Assembly (NCBI GenBank): GCA_030549495.1
Contig: JAUIRK010000536.1
Location: 372,001-436,000 of the forward strand
DNA from: Nectonema munidae
Lineage: Eukaryota; Nematomorpha; Nectonematoida; Nectonematidae
Reading direction: 5' to 3'
DNA length: 64,000 bases
Part shown: positions 24,800 through 36,099 of the stretch, piece by piece
Numbering within the stretch: the first letter of the stretch is position 1
Layout of the letters: every line of letters starts with the position of its first letter
Made by a program: the position numbers and the translations under genes
Notes under the pieces: generated by a model
Seen by the model: only the letters and a program-made list of their open reading frames with translations
The model's database searches: none
Told to the model about the DNA's origin: nothing

Positions 24800-25404
24800 A
24801 TCTATTGTCAAAAATAATTCAGTCAGCAAAAGAAAAAGATACAACAAAATAAGTGCTGAAAATAAAGTCAAAATTGCAAAGTTTGCTTCTCCACATGGAA
24901 ACTATGGGGCTGCAGGACATTTTAGTAAAAAATTATAGCATTCTCTTAGAGAATATGTCAAAAAGTACAAAGAATTATTAAAGAAAACTGAAGAAGAAGA
25001 TATTTAAGAAATTCAAAGTATCAAACGTGGAAAACCACTTTTATTGGGTGAAGAACTCGATAAGCGTATACAAAACTACATTAAGCACTGAGAGAAAGTG
25101 GTGGAGTGATAAATAGTTCAATCCTTATTGCTAGTGCTTTGGGTATTATTGAAAATTATGATAGAAGCATACTAAAAAATATGGAGGTTCTATTGAATTG
25201 AATAAATCTTGGGCTGATTCATTTTTGAAAAGATTGAAATTTGTCAAAAGAAAAGGAACAAAGGCAGCCAAACATTTACCTGATGATTTTGAAAAACTCA
25301 AAGAAGAATTTATCAACAAAATTAAAATTGCAGTTGAAGCTTTTAATATTCCAGATTCGATGATTGTGAAATTCGATCAAACGAGAGTTCTGGGCAAAAA
25401 CTGA
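24800..25404 (+). mobile_element. Pogo/Tigger-like transposase remnant
   Basis: Translated pieces run in order. NKVKIAKFASPHGNYGAAGH (about 24860-24930) is a helix-turn-helix-like start. YVKKYKELLKKTEEEDI and IQNYIKHY-ESGGVINSSI (to about 25110) are the CENP-B-like DNA-binding part. NKSWADSFLKRLKFVKRKGT and NIPDSMIVKFDQTRV (25198-25390) lead into the first catalytic aspartate (FDQT). At least three stops interrupt the path, and everything after the first aspartate is gone, replaced by a tandem array. The family assignment is from recognisable motifs; no terminal repeats were located. Confidence 0.7.
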
Positions 25405-26055
25405 GCCCAGAAATGTAACTATCATAAACGATTTGGTATAAAAACATATATCTCATTGTAAAATTAGAATGAATGTTTTTGGAGAAGATAAGTAAACCGC
25501 AAAATTGATTAACACTTATATATTACCTCTAAATGTAAAAAATGAGTTCAGAAATGAAACCAGCATGGCCGATTTAGTATAAAAACATATATTTTATGTA
25601 AAATTTGAAGGAATATTTTTGTAGACAATTTTTAGAAATAAACCGCAAATTTGATTAACACTTATAGGTATTTTCAAATCATAAACCTAAAAAATGAGTC
25701 AAGAAATGAAACCAGCATGGCCGATTTATTATAACACATATATTTTATGTAAAATTTGAAGGAATGTTTTTGGAGACCATTTTTAGAAGTAAACCGCAAA
25801 ATTGATTAACACTTATAGGTATTTTCACATCCTAAATGTAAAAAAATGAGTCCAGAAATGAAACCAGCATGGCCGATTTAGTATAACACATATATTTTAT
25901 GTAAAATTTGAAGGAATGTTTTGGAGATAATTTTTAGAAGTAAACCGCAAATTTGATTAACACTTATAGGTATTTTGAAATCATAAATGTTTAAAAAATA
26001 AGTCCAGAAATGAAACCAGCATGGCCAATTTAGTATAAAAACATATACTTTAAAA
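25390..26055 (+). repeat. 152-bp tandem array
   Basis: Four to five direct copies of a unit of about 152 bases. The marker CCAGCATGGCCGATTTA starts near 25560, 25712, 25864 and 26016. Each unit also has GTAAACCGCAAA, TTGATTAACACTTATAG and GAGTCCAGAAATGAAAC. The copies differ by small indels and substitutions. The array begins within 20 bases of the end of the pogo-like coding. Confidence 0.9.
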
Positions 26056-26084
26056 TAAAATTTGAAGAAATATTTTATTAGATA

Positions 26085-26310
26085 TATTTCTGGTCAATCA
26101 AAATTGTGATTGACATTTTCTAATAAGTAACCATGATTATTGAAAAAATTAATATATAAAGTGTTATGCGTTCCAAACTGTATATAATTATAAATTTTCA
26201 AGGCAGCATATAATATGGATCCTAAGTTATAAGTTTATACAGATAATGTCAAAATCTTGCTGAAAAATTTTAATTTTTTATTTTAATTGACAGTTTTGGA
26301 CATGAAAAAT
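26085..26310 (-). repeat. Dispersed repeat, inverted copy
   Basis: Reverse-complement relative of the repeats at 23325-23515 and 31220-31375 (TCAATCAAAATTGTGATTGA, AACCATGATTATTGA, TTGACAGTTTTGGACATG). Its position directly after the tandem array may mark the edge of a larger element. Confidence 0.45.
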
Positions 26311-26771
26311 TTAAATGAAATTTAAATTCTGGCCTTTGATCCAAAGGCCAGAAGGCCTATAAGTACCATATAATTTATGTATAATTAATTAAGAGGAGAT
26401 ATGCATACAGAAGTTTGCGAAGATAATATGTATTTGATGTAAAAAATCTGAGGTTAAAAATCAATAACCTATAGTTTTTCAAATTAAATGAATTTTCTAT
26501 AACAATAAAAGTTTTTCTAAAATTTTAAAAATATCAAGGGAATTTGAAGCGCGTTGTTATTGGGAACAGCTCTTAAATATTTTGAATCGCCCCACTGTTC
26601 AGAACTGTGTACTTATAATAAACTTAATTAGAATTAGAAAATGTTACCATTTCTTTCTGTTTTCAAAAAGACAAAAATTTCCAAAGATGAGTTTTATTAA
26701 ATAAATTATTAAGCTAAACAAGAAGAGTGAAAAAAAACATTATAACACATAAGGAAATAAAAAGTTTTTCA

Positions 26772-26953
26772 GTAGGTAGGTAGGTAGGTAGGTTGGGGAT
26801 ATCAAAGCACTTTCAGCCGTAAGGCTATATGCTCGTATTATGCTTAAGATGGTTAATCACAGTTTTTATGAATTTGTTTTTAGAGTTGAAACTTGGGGAT
26901 CGAACCCCTGACCCTCAACTGTTAAGCTGAGAGGTACACCCTAACAGCTAGGA
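26772..26953 (-). mobile_element. tRNA-derived SINE
   Basis: Read on the minus strand, it starts with a tRNA-like head. An A-box-like TAGCTGTTAGGGTG and a perfect B box GGTTCGATCCC (plus-strand 26896-26906) are spaced as in a pol III promoter. A tRNA-unrelated body of about 110 bases follows, and it ends in a CCTA/CTAC microsatellite tail (26772-26794). This is the organisation of a short SINE with a simple-repeat tail. Confidence 0.75.
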
Positions 26954-26959
26954 GTAATA

Positions 26960-28650
26960 GAAATTCTTTAAGAGAACTGCATCATTTTTTGATTACTTTA
27001 CTGATTAAAAATAAATAAATAAATTCTTACAACTAGCAAAAAATGATAGATATGTGTAACTAACCCTAATTAGGAACGGTATGGTCTCGATCTATATGTT
27101 ATGTTTTGGTGTCATTGTTATATATTTTTATTAAAGTAAAATATAAATAAAATATAAGAGTAAATATTAAAATAATAAAAATTATAATGCAAAAATTAAG
27201 GTTAAATTAGAGTAAAAAATAAGGGTTATATTGACAATGAATGGAAAAAATTTCTTGATTATTAAAGATGACAGCGTATTTTACACTGACATATAAAATT
27301 ACAATTCATGTAATTGTAAGGAATTGAAAGTATAAATAAAATCAATTTCAAAAATTTTAATTAAATTCTAGAACTCACGTCAGAGCAATGATCTTTTTTT
27401 AACGAAAGTCTAATATTTTTATTTTTTTCTCATTTCTTCTGCATTCGAATACAGTAAGTAAAATGTCTCTTGTTTCTTAATTTAGAAATATTTTCATATA
27501 AAAAAATTATATTACATAATATATTTTTATATAAAATTATATGATTAGGGCTTTAACGATATCATAATAAATATAATTTATAAAATTATGTGATTAGGGT
27601 TTTAACGATATCATAATAAAAAACTGTAAAGAACGAATTTTTTTATTTTTACGAAAATAATCAAAATAAAACTAAAAATATTATATGAATAATTCTTTGA
27701 AAGTAAATAGGATTTTTTATACTAGAAAAAAATTATAGCGCCAATTAGGGTAAATTATTTTTTTGAACCTGCAAAATGAAAAACTGGGATTGTTTTAGAA
27801 AATATATTATCTTTTATTTTACAGTACCGTAATCAAAAATTGATATTTGGCTAGCATAGATATGATGCCATTTTATAATAGAAAAGTTCTTTTAAATTGA
27901 ACGAAGGATAAAATTATTTTATTTTATTCAATATATATTAAAGATAGATAATATCAAAAATATATAAAAAGATCAAATATTGAAACTAGAAAATTTGCAT
28001 TTAGCCCTATTAGTGACGTGCTATTTTTATTTCCTCAGAAGTACAAATCTTATGGCTTTTTGACCCCCTCCCTTTCTTTTTTCCTTAAATATTTTTAAAA
28101 AATTCTTCTCCAAACCTATTAAATAATTGCGTATCTAATTTATCATGAAAATCAATCAAAGCTCTCAATCTTTACCAAATGTATAATCTTTAAACTATAT
28201 ATTCAGAAACAATATTTATATTTCCTTATAAATATTTTTTATAAGTTTTATTTTTTATTTATATTTTTATTTTTTGGCTTAATATTGTCTTAATTTATTT
28301 AATAAACTAAATTTTGTTCGATTAATTAACCAAAAATATTCCATCTGTAAGTAAATTGGCCTTTACATGGGACTTATTGCCTAACACTTTTTGTGATTAT
28401 TTTAAAATAAACTTATCGATACATAGCAAATTGAACATACTCAATTTGATAATGAACATATTTTTGTCACTCTAGATTTAAATCGCGGTTGCTGTTTAAG
28501 TTTGGTTAATTTGTGGTCGGATATTTTTTTATTATAATTTTGAACAATTTTCGTCCCATTTAGCAAATCGACTTTTCTCTATTCCATCATGACCTTATGT
28601 CAATATATACAGACGTAATGAATACTACATTTCAATGTAGTTAAAATGGC
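26960..28650. other. Extremely AT-rich sequence
   Basis: No gene is recognised. A 57-base direct duplication around 27520-27635 (units with GATTAGGGTTTTAACGATAT and CATAATAAA) is the only structure seen. Confidence 0.5.
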
Positions 28651-28659
28651 TATATATTT

Positions 28660-30225
28660 AGTAAATTCGACACTATATACATCATCATCATCCACTTTGC
28701 CTTCGAGACCTGGTTATTGTTCCCAAATAGTCGGGGGCAATCAGTTTCCTGCAACAACTACGCTATTTCATTCTTTCTTTAGCATCACTTCGCACAAGCT
28801 TTCTTTTTTCTATATCGTGGTGAATCACTTCATTCCATGCTTTCTTTGGTCTTCCTATCTTCATCTTTTATCTTCTTTACAACGTTCCCTTCGAACATCC
28901 TTTCGACATGACCAAACCAACGTAATCTATTCTCTTCTAAATGCACTTCTATATCCTCAATTCCAATTTTCTTTCTCAACATATCGTTGGCAATCCTATC
29001 TTTCAGCGTATTTCCGCACATCATCCTAATCATTCTCATCTCAGTTGTTTGTAACCTTCTCGTGTTAGCCTTCTTCATCACCCAGCATTCAGAACCGTAA
29101 CAAATCGTACTTCTAACGCAAACTTTATACAGTCTTGCTTTTAGTTCGTCAGATAAAAAATTTCCACACAGTAAGCCCGATAATTCCTTGATTTTTTTCC
29201 AACCTAGACGTAATTCGCGCTCTTACACTACTGGAAACATCACTGTTGCAATTGATCATATCGTCCAAATAACATAAATCATCAACAACATCGAACGTAT
29301 CATTTCCTAATATGACTTTTTCAACAAGAGTACTTACGTTGTCTCTATTTTTGCACTTTCTACAAACAAAGCCACTCACTGAAGAAAGAGAGCCCTTTAT
29401 AGAGGAACATCTTCTGTGAACCCACTTATTACAAGTCGTACATAAAATGGCGTTTCTCATTACCCTCAGTCCACATAATGAACAGGGGTCGACACTACTC
29501 ACTTCCCTGACACCATTAGTTTTATTACTCACGATCATCACTTTGGTCTTTGCTACATTTATTTTTAATCCTTTGCTTTCAATTGCTCTTTTCCATTCGG
29601 TATACTTAACATTCAAGTCATCCAAACCATAACCCACAACTACCAAATCATCAGCATACAAAAATTCACGATTATTTTTCGGGATTTCCGAGCTCAGAGC
29701 GTCTATCACTATGATAAACAACAAAGAACTTATTACAGACCCTCGATGAACACCAACATTTATTTTAAACCACTCTGAAAGCTCACCTTCGATACGCACT
29801 GCTGTTCTTGAATCTCGATACATTTCCATTACTGCGTTCACTTCAAACTCAGGTATACCCTTCTTTCTTAATGCCCAACGTATAACATTCCTAGGAACTG
29901 AATCAAAAGCCTTCTCAAGATCGACAAACGCTATATACAATTCTTTTCCAACTCTCAAATACTTCTCAATCAGTTGCCTCATTATGAAAATTGCGTTTAT
30001 AGTGCCTTTTCCTGGTGTAAACCCCATTTACAGATCATCAATATCAGCTTTCACTCTGATCCTACCTTCAAACACTCTTTCTAAAACCTTCATACCGTGC
30101 TCCAGCATTTTCAGACTTCTGTAATTCTTACACTCTTTTGCATCGCCTTTCCCCTTGTACAACGAAACTAAAACGCTTTTTCTCCCACTTTCTGGCAAAA
30201 TATAATTCGACACTATATTGACTAT
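28660..30225 (-). mobile_element. RTE-like LINE, 3' half (reverse transcriptase plus PHD-like finger)
   Basis: The minus strand encodes the reverse transcriptase from the fingers (SVLVSLYKGKGDAKECKNYR, to 30028) through MGFTPGKGTINAIFIMRQ, FVDLEKAFDSVPR (catalytic D), GVHRGSVISSLLFIIVIDAL and FLYADDLVV (the YADD active site), to about 29550. A cysteine/histidine finger follows (CSLCGLRVMRNAILCTTC, then CNKWVHRRC, then CRKC). The end is an RLRWFGHVERM tail block at 28895-28930. The two main frames are separated by one stop at about 30026, and another break precedes the tail. The 3' end carries a GATGATGATG simple repeat (about 28681-28693), usual for RTE-type LINEs. The 5' end is truncated, as LINE copies often are. 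Clade assignment by motif memory only. Confidence 0.85.
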
Positions 30226-30229
30226 TATA

Positions 30230-31410
30230 TATTTAAGCCCAAGCGATAAAATAATTTCTTTCTTGATATAATAATTATTTTATCAATCTCATAAATAGTG
30301 ATCAGATCAAATTTCTACTCAAAGCACCCTGCGATCATGTTCGATGAAAGCTCATAAAAATTTTGTTTCTCATGAACAATAAACTTTTTTCAAAACTATT
30401 ACTTAGTGCTACTCTAACTGAACCGAGCACTTTTGGCCCTCCTTGGTTTGCTTTGTTTATTCTTCCATGCGTTTACTAATTAAAAAGACCGCTTTGAACT
30501 ATACATCTCAATAGGTCTTCTATTGTTTTTTTTTACAATTTCGCTATCATCTTGAAGTCTGTGCTTCATTTCTCCTATACTTTATATGGTATCTAATTTT
30601 GCACTTCATTCTAAATGGATACTTTCATCCGAAATTTTGGGCAATCTATATTTGAAAAAAACCTTTTTTAGAGATTTATTTAGGGCAGAAGTTAAGCGAT
30701 TTCAGAACTTTTCTATTGAAGAGAGTCTCTTTATTTAGCTTGACTTTTTTTGTCAATATCATGTGTTGTAGTATCAGATGATATGAGGAGATATCACTCT
30801 TGATATTTGCTAACCATTTCTTTTTCCAAATTCGTGTTCTTCATGAAATCATTCATAATCCTCTTTTTCAATTACCCAAAATTCCCACCTTTAGCATCTA
30901 AAAGACTCGCCCTTTCATAACGAAGGTAAAAATGGGTCAAATTCGATTCACATAATTTCTTTGAGAATAGCCATATCTTCACATATCGCTGTTTGTCATA
31001 TTTATGGTAACTCTTATTCTTTCAAGATTACTTTTTTGGTGAATTGATGATAGAAATATTAACCCTATCCGTGCCGACCCGTCGCTATTTTAGCCCCCCC
31101 CCCCCTCTCCTCCCCTCAACTAAAATTTCTACTGTATAAATTTGGCTCAATTATATCCTTCAAACTCATTAAATTTTTCTAAAATTCTTAGCTGCATTCT
31201 TTTATCCCATTTTCTTGGTATCTCATGTCAAAAACTGTGAATCAAAATTGGATGTACATTTTTTTTAACAAAATTTTTATATTATGATGTCTATAACTTA
31301 TAATTTAGTGTTTGCATTAGATACACTCTTGAAAATTTTTAATCATATAAATAGTGGACCACATAACACTTATATATACATACAGATGATGCGGCGAAGT
31401 CGGTAAGTTT
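30230..31410. other. AT-rich sequence with dispersed repeat copies
   Basis: No gene is recognised. About 30845-31020 is a relative of the repeat at 7190-7370. About 31220-31375 is a relative of the repeat at 23325-23515. A run of 14 C residues broken by TCTCC lies at 31095-31115. Confidence 0.45.
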
Positions 31411-31411
31411 C

Positions 31412-31697
31412 ATAAAATTGAATTGAAAGGGATCACGACTTTATTGAAGTAATTGAATGCAAAAATATTAAATAATATTAAAAAAATTAATTTTAATTAT
31501 TTAACCCATTTAAGGCCAAGCAAAGCAGACGATATCTAAAAAAAACGCAGACGATTTATATTCAAAGTCATTGAAAAAGCAGACGAAGATGAAATTACTT
31601 ATGTTCCAAAATAGGAACATTGGCCCTAAATGGGTTAATATTTTTACATTCAACTACTTCAATAAAGTCGTGATCTCTTTCAATTCAATTTTATATA
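31412..31697. repeat. Imperfect palindrome with a TTAA-flanked MITE in its centre
   Basis: The left arm (31412 to about 31470, TTGAATTGAAAGGGATCACG) is the reverse complement of the right arm (about 31637-31697, CGTGATCTCTTTCAATTCAA), with few mismatches over about 58 bases. The 130-base MITE at 31505-31634 sits between the arms. Confidence 0.8.
31505..31634 (+). mobile_element. piggyBac-type MITE, copy 1
   Basis: 130 bases flanked by TTAA on both sides (31501-31504, 31635-31638). The terminal inverted repeats are CCCATTTAAGGCCAA and TTGGCCCTAAATGGG. TTAA duplication with CCC/GGG ends is the piggyBac signature. There is no coding. Two further copies lie in this window. Confidence 0.85.
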
Positions 31698-32119
31698 TAC
31701 ATATTTTTCGAATTGGGTTCGCCATCTGCTAACAAATGGCAATCAAATTTTAGACAAAATAAATTTTTTAAATCAAATCCATCGTGCAGATTTCTTTCTC
31801 AGCTAAATTTTCAAAATTCCTCGTATCTCTTTAAAAGTAATTTTTTGTAATCTCTTTTAGATTTGTCACTTAAGTATTTTAAATTGTGAAGATTATAATG
31901 TATCAAAAAATGTAAAGCCTAAATAATTTTTTCCGTGCAACCCTTGACAGTCACAAAGTAAAAATGATTGACTTTTATGGAAAAAGCACACTTGTATAAC
32001 TTATAACAAAATCCCTGCGAAAGTTTAACCCGCAAAAATTCCCATTTATTGTATTATAATAACATGCATAAAAGTGATAGTATAATTGCCGGCGTATAGA
32101 TATTAAAAAAACACGTCAT

Positions 32120-32650
32120 CTAGTGACATCGTGTACAAGATGTAATGGAAGAGTGTTTGTCACAAATTGTTTGTTTGCAGTTATGACATTGCTTCGAAAC
32201 TTTATTTAATTTATTTTTTTCTTCGTTACCCCCTTGAGTAATATTTTCGACACAAAAAATACATCTTTTCCTAGATACAACTTCCTGTGAAGAAACTTGT
32301 GGAACTATCTCAGATTTTGTTCCAGTTATCAGAAAAATTGAGTCAAAAATTATTTTTCATACTGAAGATGGTTGTATCATTGATGCGAGCTGTATCTAAA
32401 GTGTATGAAAATGGTGTAGCCTGTCCATTTGTTTGGTTTTTGTGCTGTTGAATAGTTTCTCATCATCTGATCGACAATATCAGTTCCTCCTTTAGTGAAA
32501 TCGTAAAACTCAAAAATTGCAGGCTTTTTTTTCTCATCAAGTGTTTTATGCCTTTCAAGAAAGAGCAAGAACTTAGCAAGGTAATATTTTTTACCTTTTG
32601 ATTTGGTTTCAACTACGTAACTATGTAATGATAAATGCTCATATGCTTCA
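32120..32650 (-). mobile_element. piggyBac transposase C-terminal fragment
   Basis: The minus strand reads KKPAIFEFYDFTKGGTDIVD and QMMRNYSTAQKPNKWT (32377-32568), the conserved STKGGVDxxDQ region of piggyBac transposases. A frame change follows, then a C-terminal cysteine finger (RKRCIFC, CHNCKQTICDKHS, CTRCH) ending in a stop at 32120. It belongs to the same broad family as the element at 18072-19966. The N-terminal catalytic part and the termini are absent. Confidence 0.8.
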
Positions 32651-32689
32651 TTATGGGAAATTTTTACCTAACTCAACATTTTTATTTCA

Positions 32690-34680
32690 TTAGGTATACC
32701 TTTTCTTTTGTTATTAATTGTTCCCAGAGTAGTTATGCCTTTCTCAAAAAGCCATTGAACCGATTCAATTGAAGCCTACCTACCCTCTATCAATTGTTCG
32801 ATTTCGACCTCTAAGAGGCAGTGGGAATAAAGAGAAATTGGATCTAAAAGACACACCCTATTTTCCATATAGGATTTAATAAACGGGATGAGATAATTAG
32901 GGAACTTCATGTTTAGCATATCTTTAAGAATGCATGAGTGACAAGCCAAGTTAAAAGCTTCTTTAAAGTCCAAAAAGAAACAAGTTAAACATTCTTTCAG
33001 TTTAAAACAATCATAAATTTTTCAACAGCTTGGTATATGCAAACTGGAAAAAACTACGCCATTTTTCTTTTTTAAAAAATGATTCTCTTCAAGTAGTAGC
33101 TTTTGATTTCTTTGTAGTTTTCAAGATCTGAACTATTTTTGGTACGTCTTAACCCATTTAAGACCAAGCAAAGCAGACGATATCTAAAAAACGCAGACGA
33201 TTTATATTCAAAGTCATTGAAAAAAGCAGACGAAGATGAAATTACTTATGTTCCAAAATAGGAACATTGGTCGTAAATGGGTTAAAGTTTGGGGTGCACG
33301 ACGGACGTTCTGTCTACGTTTATGAAGAACAGGGCACCAAAAATCGTTTTTACAGTCAAAGCTTTTAGAAATAGTCGATAGAATCGTTTAAGAGTTCAAT
33401 CAAGCTCTGAACACGCAAATCAATTTTTTTCTTGAATAAAAAGTAAATCTTTGTTGGTTAGTATGTTTTTCTAAAGTGAGTGGATTTACTGGTGATCTGT
33501 GATGTGGATTTTAAATCATTACTTTTGTAGAAATGATTGGAAAGAGTAGGTTCATCTAGAATTTGACATCCTTTTATATATTTACTCGTTGGCTCGTTGC
33601 ATAAGGTTAAATCAATATGGGATGAAGAAAATGGATCTAGACCCAAGCCTTGGAAGGTTGGTCTTTTGCTGGAATCAATTAGCTGCATGTCATAGTCTAA
33701 CAGTTTTATGTGCAAAATATTATCCCTATGGTTTGTTTTTTGATCCCATAAAAATGTCAAGCATTTGTGTCAGCAACAATTAAAGTACTGGTAGAAGCAA
33801 CTTTTTCAAACACTTCAGAAAAAAGAGTCAATAAAAGGTAAAAAAAATCCAAGGTGTGAAAATACGCAGAAATAGAGTGGAACAGAGAATCATTATTTGA
33901 GTAGCTTAAAACACACAAACTGTTACTAGATGAGATGTTTTACAAAAAATGAGCTAATAGAATTTGAATATAAAATAGCTGAGAGTAAATTACGAATTAG
34001 AAGCGAGGAGAGTGTCGTTTATAGGAATGTCTGAAATTTTGTTTTGCCAAGTGTAAGGTTCGTTCCGAAAAATGATTGGATAAATATTTTTTCCAAAAAA
34101 ATATGACTTTTATACCATGCTAATATTGGCACGCATGTGTGTCTATTTTTTACAATGATTGATATATCAATGGCCTAACTTCGAACAGTTTAAACATGGA
34201 GGGTTTTTGGATTGAGACCTTCTAGTTTTCCAATGAAGCCGAAAAAAATATTAAAGAAGAGTTAGAGAGAAAAGTAACAACTTGCGGGGTATTTGGTTCA
34301 ACCAAAACTTATTGAAAAAACTTATTCCTTGAGGGGATCATCCTCACGAAACTTAAACCACCAAGGCTTGTAATATTTAAATTTGAAAACTTAAGTGATT
34401 GCATAATTCCATCCTTATTCATTTCAGAAGGAACTCGATTAATTATAAGGCCTGGCTTAAACGTAGAATACTCTTGAATTTCAAAAGTATCTTTAGGAAC
34501 GAATTTAGCTTGCTCTTTTTGATGGTTGTGTTCTAAGTGAATAATGGCGCTTCCTGCGTGATTTATTTTGATATTTTCAACTGAAGTTTTATCTTTGCGT
34601 GCGTTGATTTGGTTGAACATTTGTTTTTCATAAGACTTGATTGGTCTCGCATTGATTGGGCCTCAACCCTAAGAGCATTA
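32690..34680 (-). mobile_element. Jockey-like LINE fragment
   Basis: Minus-strand pieces run in LINE order. An ORF1-like or linker frame at 34309-34620 is poorly recognised. An endonuclease part at about 33458-33790 reads LIVADTNA, PTFQGLGLDPFSSSHIDLTL and LDEPTLSNHF. Reverse transcriptase at about 32776-33010 reads FLDFKEAFNLACHSCI, the first catalytic aspartate motif, then FPNYLIPFIKSYMENR. The FPxYLIxxIKSY pattern is Jockey-like. The catalytic YxDD region is lost, and a TTAA-flanked MITE at 33153-33281 interrupts it. It is broken in several places. Confidence 0.75.
33153..33281 (+). mobile_element. piggyBac-type MITE, copy 2
   Basis: Flanked by TTAA (33149-33152, 33282-33285), with ends CCCATTTAAGACCAA and TTGGTCGTAAATGGG. 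It is nearly identical to copy 1, in the same orientation, and inserted within the Jockey-like LINE. Confidence 0.88.
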
Positions 34681-34689
34681 GAGGGTTTA

Positions 34690-36090
34690 AAAATTGTAGG
34701 TTGAGCCTTTGGAAGGGATACTTGTAGTTTCACTTATAATATGAAAATTTTGTTGAAGAAGATGTATATTTGATTGTGATTGACAGCTTTTGATATGAAA
34801 GGGTCATTCAACTATAGCACTTTGAAAACATGATGGCTGTAATATAAAAAATGAGTAACCCTTTAAGAATCAGTATGAGGGCAGTGTCCATAGGGATGAA
34901 AATTGTTTGCCTTAAGAATATAAAATATGAAATTTGAATTGCGACAAAATTGTTTTTAATTTCAAGGCGATTGTTTAATTTATATTTAATTAAATTATTC
35001 AACCAATGTATCCCTTTTTTGTTCTATGTGGTGATTTGCCTCAAAAGAAGAGTATTTTTTAATTGTCCATAAAAATAAAACATATAAAATGATGTCGTCA
35101 TCGATGAAAGTTATGTGGGAAAGTTGGAGCGATTGCAAATTTTTCGAAGCTAACAACTTTATTTTTTGTCGATTTTTACACACACTGTTTTTTTGGAAAT
35201 GTTTTGCGAACGTTGTATTTTGTCTTCTTATGTTCGAAAAGTGATATTTCAAAAGCCTTTTAATTTTAAGACTTCGTGCTTGAATGGATTCGCGTTCTGC
35301 CCTACTCGATGAAATTTGTAAAGGCAAAAAACTTAAAAAGACGCAAACTACTGACAAAAGCAAAACTTCAAGCCTTGGACAAGGTTGCCTTATTTTTACG
35401 CATTTTTTATACCTGATTTTTCAAATGTTTTTTTTTCAATTTTTTTTCATATTTTAAAGATCATTGAGATTGGATAACGTCTTTTTTCAAAATTTTTGTG
35501 GAATATATTTTCGCTCACCATTGTCATAAATCGATTTTTGCTATCAACTGGAGGAAGAGGGTAACGAGTTACTGTGCTTAGACTAAAATGTGTAGGGGAA
35601 ACTTTTCGAAGAAAATTAGGGGATTTGAGTGTTTATGAATTTGTGTGCATTTTTGCTAGTTCTGTTACCCTTTATAATTTAGGTCAGGTGTTTTATCATT
35701 TTTGTTTTTAAAAGTGTTTCTTGTGATATTCTTTTGTATATGGCGCTCTTAGGAAGATCGTTTGTTCCTCTATCAACTTTTTTCTTCTCTATAGCTTGTC
35801 GATATTTTTCTGTTACTGTCATACTTGTTTCAATTACTTTTAACTGTCAAAACACTAGAAAAGGCATGGGATCGCTTTGTACCTTCTTTTTTCGAAAGCT
35901 TTTTTTAAGTTAGATATGTTTAATATGTTTCAAGGTGCCATGTTTTCAGACATTTAATATTTTTGAGCTTTTAGGTTAACTTAAAAAAATTCTGTATATA
36001 AAGATAATTCAATTTCTTATTTCGATGGTCCGCACGGGTTTTTTAAAACCTCTAGGATAATACTGAAAAAGTGTGAAGTCTGAAAAACAA
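34690..36090. other. AT-rich sequence, possibly LINE 5' part
   Basis: A minus-strand open frame of 122 codons at 34995-35363 is basic and serine-rich. It lies upstream of the Jockey-like LINE and could be its ORF1, but I do not recognise it. The rest shows nothing. Confidence 0.3.
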
Positions 36091-36099
36091 ATATTCCTT

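Noticed and set aside
24539-24871. Minus-strand 110-codon frame as a gene
   Set aside because: It resembles no family, has no supported splice sites, and its start overlaps plus-strand pogo-like coding.
26881-26953. A functional tRNA gene
   Set aside because: The B box is perfect, but the cloverleaf stems do not close and the sequence continues into a body and a microsatellite tail, so it is a SINE head.
28646-29632. Plus-strand open frames opposite the LINE (127 and 61 codons)
   Set aside because: They are the antisense of the reverse-transcriptase coding and its tail. The minus strand carries all family motifs.
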